A stretch of 49,515 bases of DNA from Scedosporium boydii. Lineage: Eukaryota > Ascomycota > Sordariomycetes > Microascales > Microascaceae. The notes beneath the pieces were generated by a model, which worked only from the letters and a program-made list of their open reading frames with translations, was not told where the DNA came from and did no database searches. This document shows positions 43,187 through 49,515 of this stretch, one piece after another; within the stretch, counting starts at the first letter, position 1; each line of letters opens with the position of its first letter. Where the stretch lies: NCBI GenBank assembly GCA_002221725.1, contig NJFT01000273.1:1-49515 (forward strand), written 5' to 3'. The position numbers were made by a program, and so were the translations under genes.

Positions 43187-45177
43187 CTATCGAAGAGTAA
43201 AGTCCATTGTCCGCAGTCGTCCCTCGTCATATTCACGCTGGCACCATTTCGGCAACATGTTATCCATGTTCGTGAGTGAGCATGGCCCTACGACCTTGAA
43301 CGTGCCGTCGCCCATCCACCTCAGGAGAGTCGGGATGGGACTTCCGTGGAGCATACATATCACATCACGCTCTCTTGCCGAAGCCGAATAGACATCACAC
43401 CAGTCGGTGAGGAACATGCTACCATGCCGATGAGGGTCGGAGCGGGACTCGAGCCACGGCTGCGGGTCCCACCGAAACATTTTGAAAGCGGTTTCCCTCC
43501 GGTCAAAGGAGTTAGTCGTTTCTGCGAGGTTAATGGGGAAATAGGGGTATTCCTCTTCGGGGCCCTCGGGCTTCCGATTAAGATCGACTTCGAGGGATTC
43601 GAGGATCGCGTCGAAGTAGGGCTTGTTGCGACTGAACCTTCGGGCCAATCGTATCAGATTCACCACTCCCATCCGCAGGAAGAAGTCCATGCTTCGAGTG
43701 GGAATCAAACTAGCCATCCACAGCAGGAACGTTATTAATCCGTTCTCGGGAGATCCGTGCTGAGATTTGAATATATCTATATTCGCAGCAGACAGCGTGC
43801 CGACGGGAAAGCCAGTCACTCTCAGAAGCCCCTTCTCCTCCAAGAAACTCGCCACTGGTATTTGAGGCCCGCCCTTGCTCAGATAAAAGGCTTCATATCT
43901 CAACTTCCGGCCGCACCTCAGTGGAGTCCAGCCCACGAGGGAAGGTCGGCGCTCGAATCCAGGTCGCCTACGCAATGTAAAACATCAAGTCGCGCGCTCG
44001 CCCGGATGATAAACCAGGCCAGGCGCGTATAAGTCTTATCAACCCTTTCATCGTAGAAGGGCTCGAAATCTCTCAAATCATCGGCAAGTCCAAGGAGACC
44101 GTACACCTTGTCCCGATCGTCCGTGGCCTCAAGGTAGGTGAGATCGCAAAGCAAATCTAGCAGCCTGACTCCCGGGCCAGAAGAAGAGCGATGGTGACGA
44201 CGGAAAATAACGTGCATCAACTCCGTAAGTCGCTGGAACCGAGTTTGAGCATAGACGGTCCCGCACATACTGAGCGACACCCTCATGCGTAGCCGGTAGT
44301 ACGCACCTTTGAGCCGGGTCCACGGAATCGTGTGAGGACCTAGCATGACGATAGCATCGCGCGACATGGCGATTTCTTGAACTACCCAGACCCGACTGAA
44401 CCACGATCGGCCGAAAAGTTCTGCGAGTGCCTCTACCATTTGGCTATCCGGTTCTACCCTCCTCTCGTCGGCCGCCTGGATGTTGGCCCATATGCGAAGA
44501 CAGAGGGAGCATGTTTGCGCAAGAGCACTGCCCAAGATCCAGAGCGGCGACGTAAGCCTCCATCGGCGCTCCTCCAAGATGCCAACGGCGAGTGCTCGCA
44601 GAAATACAAAGACTGCCGGTCGGACAAGGACGAAGAGGAGGAATTTTAGAAGATGGAGAAGGGAGTTCGAAACTGATGTGAGAAATCGCCTCGTCCTAGC
44701 AGCGACCCCCTTGGCAACGAGATATTCAAACTCTTGACTTAATTGCTCGAGGTGGCGGATGGCCAAGATGCTATCCGGGACGGCTTCACCCAGCCAGATG
44801 ACCACTTTCGTAGCTCTCTCGTAAATGAGCCGCATGCGGAGGACCTCATGGCTGCGTTCCTGGACATCCTTTTGGTTGATGCAGACGGCGTCGATCCAGA
44901 GTGTGCGGGTGTGTATCGGTAATCGTAACGCCTGCAGAGCCGTGTGGAGATTCGATGTCACGGATATGGGATTTCCGTCGAGGAGGATGTCCCGAGCATT
45001 TGCGTTATCGCCCCAGGTGTAGGATAATGCCTCATACCGGGTCGTGTCGTCGTCGATGGAGGCGTGGACGAGTTTGCAGGCGATGGGAGAATCCCGATCT
45101 AGGGCTGGGAGAAGCTGTATTACGCGAATCTCATTTTGGGAGCGATCCAGGCATGTGTAAACGAAGTTGGAGACCAT
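43187..45177 (-). pseudogene. HET-domain gene with hydrophobic insert and one frame break
   Basis: The first frame (45177-43918) encodes 419 aa. RYEALSYTWGDN (48-59), RTLWIDAVCINQKD (91-104) and WFSRVWVVQEIAMSRDAI (259-276) define a HET domain, and DRDKVYGLLGLADD and LPSWA follow as usual. Residues 172-200 and 208-231 are strongly hydrophobic and sit inside the domain between conserved blocks, which I have not seen as standard. After LPSWA the reading continues in another frame (about 43935 to 43187) with WTPLRCGRKLRYEAF, DVICMLHGSPIPTLLRW and a normal stop. The junction at about 43930-43940 lacks splice signals. Without repair the protein ends after the HET domain, which could still be active. 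Confidence 0.72.
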
Positions 45178-45836
45178 TTACGAGTAAGATAAACGGACGG
45201 GTCAGTCTCGAATTCTGCGGCACCTAATAAACCAGAGGTATGCAAAATGAGTGCTAGAAACTCGGGTCTTTAGCATCAAGTCGGGGACGGTGTTATTTAT
45301 ATCCAGCCACTAGCCACTGACCCCTCAAGGAAACACTGCATCTCAAGAAATTCTGCATGCTTACGCTCTGCCAAGAGAAGTGGGTGGCAGTCATTCCACT
45401 CCAGTGAAGTACAGCTCACAACCGATATTGGCGTACATGAAACCTACATAAAGGTGGAAGCTACTTCTTCGATAAAAAGGGGTAAAGTACTATGAGGTCA
45501 CTGTTTCGGCTTACAAGGTCTGCTTGCCAAACGAAATGCTCGAATTGGTACAAGATGCCGGTGTCGCCTTTCAGCGAAAGTCGTTGGCATGCGACGGCGA
45601 ATGATTCAAGAAATGAGATAGCTTGATTCTAAATTTCCGGCCCTGCTTTGTACATAAGGCAGGAATTGAAATTAAAATTCCCACCTTCTATGTAGGCCGA
45701 AGGGCCATATATACGTTCCTCCGCCTCTGGAGCTCGACGTTGTCTCCAGGCACTTGCTTTTTCTGGTTCGAAATGTTCTGCTATCCCCGTGGCTTGCCCT
45801 CGTTTCTGGAAAGGAAGCGGTCGCTGCTGGTTCATC
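45178..45836. other. divergent intergenic region
   Basis: This 659-bp gap lies between the start of the HET gene and the start of the F-box gene. It is the putative promoter space for both. I see no motif or gene. Confidence 0.5.
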
Positions 45837-48605
45837 ATGGATACAGTCTTCTGCGCTCTCTGCGGAGTTGTGCTCTCCAGATACCAGAACGGCACGCCCC
45901 CATCAAAGAGGTTGTCATGGAACTTCGAAATACGCCCGAGTAAGTAGACTCAAAAAGAAGTCCGTTCTTTCGCCCCTCAGGGAGCCCCTTGGCATGATTA
46001 ACTGGCTGTTACTAACCGACAGGGTTGCCGCAACCTCTGGCACCCATGTAGTTCTAAAACCCCAGGATGATCAACCTCCAGAATTGTATGGGATCGGGAT
46101 TCTCACCTTCCCGCTCATATTCTGGGCCAGTAAAGATGCGACAAAGTCATACACTGACCAAGAAAGCTCGATCGAGGCCCATGACTTTTCCAGGCCACCC
46201 ACCGAAATATCATCCATGGTCCTGGTCCACGACGCCTGTTGGCGTCTCCTGCTAGCGCGACTGGCGGCTGAGTCCGTCCAGGGTGCGGCACCTCGACAGC
46301 TTGACCCGCTACAGGTGGCTCAAAATCTATTCCATATCCTGCACTGCTTCCCTCGGAGCTTCTATGGTGTATATCTTTCCCAGCATGGCTACGGGGGCGC
46401 GTCCAAATTCCGCAAAGACTTCGCTTTCCGTCTGGGCGGCTATGAAGGAAGTCTCTCAGGCGTGGGAAAAGTTCTCATGGCTGATCCAATGGTAGACATT
46501 GCCAGCATTATCGATACGTCTTCTTCTGCTGAATTCGGATTTGATTCACTTCAGTTGGAAGACTTGTCCCGTTCCATACAGAACCAAGATCTCTTCGGAC
46601 GCCTTCCTTTTGACATCATGGACATATTAGCCGCGAACTTGGCAACTACCGATATCTGCAGTCTTCGCCTCGCATCTAGGGAAGCCGTAAATTCCTGTTC
46701 CCCCATGGCCCTCTCCCAGCCATTCTGGAGGAGCCGATTCACTCTAGAGCGTGAGATGGATTTCTTCCTCGCGGGGCAATCCGACTCGCTCCTTGCGCGA
46801 CGAGCAAAGGTCGATTGGCGCAAGCTGTATGTCTTTCTCCGGCAGTCTCTGAAGAACAACTCGGCGCAACCAGGCATTCGAAACAAGAGACGCATATGGG
46901 ACGGTCTGCGTGACTTTTGCCTGGCGTTAGTTCCTCTTCTAGATCCCTCGACCCAGGAAAAAATTTCAGGCACTGCACACCTTCCAGAGGGCTATGATAC
47001 CCGGTCCGTTGTCCTAAGCTACTTTCGCCACCACTATGCCCTTTCCACACGGCATGTCATTTTCCCACAAAACACAGGTTTTCGTTTGGCCGTATCCTTT
47101 ATCAACTTCAATTGCAGACGTTATGTTTCTGGAGTCCGCCTCCAAGGCTGTGACGACCAAATTCCAGAGCTCAGCCAAGCAGGCCTTATTATAACGGAGT
47201 CGGAGGAACATATAGATTTGGCGCCGAATGAAATCGTAAAGTTGATCAGAGTAAATACCATCCGTGATGAAATAGTCGGATTCGAGCTCCACGCAAGCTC
47301 CGGCTCCGGCAAGACGACAAAAGCTACAGTTCTCGGAGGTTCATTCGCATCTGATCCGGACTGCGCTGTTGCTGAATTACTTCCAGATATCTCAAGTTGT
47401 ATCCGGGGGCTCGCCTTTACCTTCGACGTATAATACGGCTCTCTCCTCCCCTCTCTTCCCTCATTACAATGTGTTGTCTATAGGCTGACTTGTCTACCGA
47501 GAACTGTTAGGTTTGCAAATGCGTTTCCTTTGGGCTCGTTCAGATCGACCCCAAACATCCATTGGGACATTCAATCGTTGAATTCCCACAAAGTCAAACA
47601 ATCCTGTGGAAGCCTGAGGTTCCCAGGGATGGCAGTACTGAATTACATGACGCAGATCGTAAGGTCCCCGCCGATTATCGTGGCCGAGTCCATTTAAATA
47701 TGAACTTCGGAGGGCCAACCGGCGACAAACTATCCCAACTCAATCGAATAGCTGTTTCTGCCCATGACGGGGTTCTTGGTTTGGGATTTTTTTTATGATG
47801 ATGGCAGCCACTTTTGATACGGCTCACGGCATTTTACGGACTCCTTTAGTTGCCGGATACCCTGTTGCGAGATGTCATTCCGCATAAACGGCAGGCTCGG
47901 GGAACGAATCACCGAGCTACAAGCTCTCACAGGTGGAAAGCATAAGACCGGACTGCCGGTGGTCCTAGGTTTCAAGGTACGGCACTACTCTAACTAAAGG
48001 AACCCAGATCTGTGTGGTTTCGGCCTACTCATCACATTTCACTTAGTTCACAACTAATGCTGGATCGCAATTCACCTTGCCGGGGCCGTTGGCGGATATC
48101 GTACCCTTTGCGACATTCCGGTTTACATCTGACATGCCACTCATCGGCCTCGTGGCTAGGATCAAGGTACAATATCACAGCCTTTCGGGCATTTCTAGCG
48201 AATTATTGACGTAGTACTAACAATCGCCCACCTACTTTAGGGGTTTGACGGGGTACTGGATGCGATAGGGGTAGTTATTCCGCGAGTTCCCGTCCCTATC
48301 GACGTCCCGGTCCCGTCTTCAACTGTCGCTTTGACCAGTCAGCTGTCGGTAACAGTTTCTGCTCCATCCGCTTTGTCCGCTTCGTCTGCTTCGCCCGCAT
48401 CGTCCCCTTCATCCCAATCCCGCCCATTTCTAGTGCGCAGCCTCGTAGACCATAGGAACTCCTGTTCTTCCGCTGCTCTACTCTGCGATGTCCGCCGAAT
48501 AAGGTTTTCATGTGGTGCTAGAGATCTCCCACGTCCACATGACACCGTGTCAGGCCTCTTCCTCCAATATGACAACCCACAGGAGGATAGGTATCTTGGG
48601 CAATA
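45837..48605 (+). pseudogene. F-box protein with jacalin-like tail, degenerate and cut by a transposon
   Basis: Exon 1 (45837-45939) encodes MDTVFCALCGVVLSRYQNG with a CxxC pair. The long second exon (to about 47427) carries DSLQLEDLSRSIQNQDLFGRLPFDIMDILAANLATTDICSLRLASR, an F-box, followed by about 250 further residues. The exon 1 to 2 phase is off by one with any good acceptor. A stop follows at 47431, but splicing 47428-47510 leads to FGGPTGDKLSQLNRI and GVLGLGFF, a jacalin-like lectin pattern. That part has one T too many in a T8 run (47787-47794) and a TGA at 47815. Further jacalin-like exons (about 47872-47976, 48047-48166, 48241-48603) end at YDNPQEDRYLG exactly where a transposon begins. 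F-box proteins recruit substrates for ubiquitination; here the gene looks dead or truncated after the F-box half. Confidence 0.62.
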
Positions 48606-49515
48606 AGTTGGACCCCCCACTTGTGGCCACTCCCCCCTTTTGGCCACCCCAAATTCCACACCGCCATTTCAACATTTCCCACATTCCAACTGTAATTCCT
48701 CAACCATTCCAATTCCAATCTACTTCAAATTCAGTATCCAGCTTTTCCTACTAAAAATGAAGTCCTATACTGAAAATGACCTTCAGGATGCCCTCACAGC
48801 CATCGCAAATGGGATGTCGACTGCCCGAGCAGCTAAGGAATGGGGTATTCCAAGAACATCTATCAGAAACCGCATTCTTGGCCATCAGCCAAAAAAAGAG
48901 GCCTTTTCCAGCATGCAGAGACTCAGCACTTCCCAAGAAACCCACTTGACAGCATGGGTTCTGACCCAAGGAGCCCTAGGACTTCCTCCAACCCATGCCC
49001 AAGTCCGCTCTTTTGCAGAAAGAATCCTCAGGACTCAAGGAGACACACAGCCACTTGGAAAGAGATGGATGGAGGGATTTTTAAGAAGAAACCCATCTAT
49101 TAGGACCATGAGAGGGAAATCTATCGATTCTATCCGTGTCAATGGCGCTAGAACTGAGGTAATCCAGCCCTGGTTCCAACACTTCCAACTACCCAGCATT
49201 AAGAACATCAAACAAGAAAACAGATATAATATGGATGAAACAGGGATAATGGAAGGCCATGTCGGTAATGGACTTGTTCTTGGAAGTGCGAAAAAGCGCT
49301 TAATCCAAAAGAAACAGCCTGGTTCCCGGCTGTGGACTTCATTTATCGAGTGTGTCTCAGCTACTGGCCGGGCTCTTCCTCCATTGGTTATTTTCAAAGG
49401 AAAATCAGTCCAACAGCAGTGGTTTCCAATGGATTTGGCTTCTTTCAAGGACTGGCACTTTACAGCAACTGATAATGGGTGGACAACCAATGATACTGCT
49501 CTAGAATGGCTTGAA
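48606..49515 (+). mobile_element. Fot1/pogo-like DNA transposon, 5' end, runs off the window
   Basis: The element starts right after a TA (48604-48605), the target site of Tc1/mariner-pogo elements, with AGTTGGACCCCCCACTTGTG, a C-rich terminal sequence in the style of Fot1-type terminal inverted repeats. About 150 bp later an intact transposase frame begins. The right end and its inverted repeat lie outside the window, so TIR pairing and the TA duplication cannot be confirmed. Insertion is into the 3' part of the F-box/jacalin gene. Confidence 0.75.
48757..49515 (+). CDS. pogo/Fot1-type transposase, partial at window end
   Basis: The open frame from the ATG at 48757 is uninterrupted for 253 codons to the window end. 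Residues 1-40 are a psq-type helix-turn-helix (NDLQDALTAIANGMSTARAA, then IPRTSIRNRI). Residues about 55-110 form a CENP-B/Tc5-type DNA-binding domain (AWVLTQGALGLPPTHAQVRSFA, FLRRNPSIRTMRG). RYNMDETGIMEG (about 158-169) holds the first catalytic aspartate of the DDE domain, followed by RLWTSFIECVSATGRALPPLVIFKG. The remaining catalytic residues lie beyond the window. The lack of stops in a fungal genome that shows decay elsewhere suggests a young, possibly active copy. Confidence 0.88.
   Translation, partial: MKSYTENDLQDALTAIANGMSTARAAKEWGIPRTSIRNRILGHQPKKEAFSSMQRLSTSQETHLTAWVLTQGALGLPPTHAQVRSFAERILRTQGDTQPLGKRWMEGFLRRNPSIRTMRGKSIDSIRVNGARTEVIQPWFQHFQLPSIKNIKQENRYNMDETGIMEGHVGNGLVLGSAKKRLIQKKQPGSRLWTSFIECVSATGRALPPLVIFKGKSVQQQWFPMDLASFKDWHFTATDNGWTTNDTALEWLE

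Overview
The window reads as nuclear DNA of a filamentous ascomycete (Pezizomycotina, possibly a Sordariomycete). The evidence is intron-containing genes with short 50-90 bp introns of fungal type, two Zn2Cys6 zinc clusters, several HET-domain genes, a LaeA-like methyltransferase, a dynamin/Mx-like GTPase, fungal STAND N-terminal and F-box genes, and a Fot1/pogo-type transposon. No rRNA, tRNA or CRISPR array was recognised. Exon coordinates were worked out by hand from splice signals and reading phase; each intact multi-exon gene closes to a whole number of codons.

Region 1 (222-9332) is the most coherent part. It holds a tartrate/D-malate dehydrogenase, a divergently transcribed D-glycerate 3-kinase, an anion:cation-symporter (ACS) family MFS transporter, a 733-aa 'fungal_trans' regulator that lacks a zinc cluster, and, divergent from it, a 215-aa protein that is little more than a Zn2Cys6 cluster plus a short linker helix. 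The three non-coding promoter regions of these five genes share the element TAAAATCCSSGG (14 bases identical at two of them). Together this looks like a self-contained import-and-catabolism cluster: dicarboxylate uptake, decarboxylating oxidation to D-glycerate, phosphorylation to phosphoglycerate. Its regulator appears split into a DNA-binding half and a regulatory half.

Region 2 (9333-16586) is looser. It contains a decayed transcription-factor relic with strongly strand-asymmetric loss of G, a DUF1996 secreted-protein gene with two compensating frame disruptions, a small poly-Q membrane protein and a secreted But2-like protein.

Region 3 (16587-25081) holds a stand-alone STAND N-terminal-type protein, an alpha/beta hydrolase, a kynurenine-formamidase-like hydrolase and an intact HET-domain gene.

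Region 4 (25877-39447) holds a frame-broken acyltransferase, a complete Zn2Cys6 regulator, a conserved small protein, a dynamin/Mx-like GTPase, a broken DUF7730-type gene and a nine-exon LaeA-like methyltransferase.

Region 5 (40818-49515) is typical accessory fungal DNA: a HET pseudogene with at least four frame breaks, a second frame-broken HET gene with a hydrophobic insert, and an F-box gene with a jacalin-like tail. The tail is degenerate and is cut by an apparently young Fot1/pogo-like element that runs off the window end. Reading-frame breaks cluster in six accessory genes and are absent from the other genes, which points to real decay more than to uniform sequencing error, although some lie in homopolymers.
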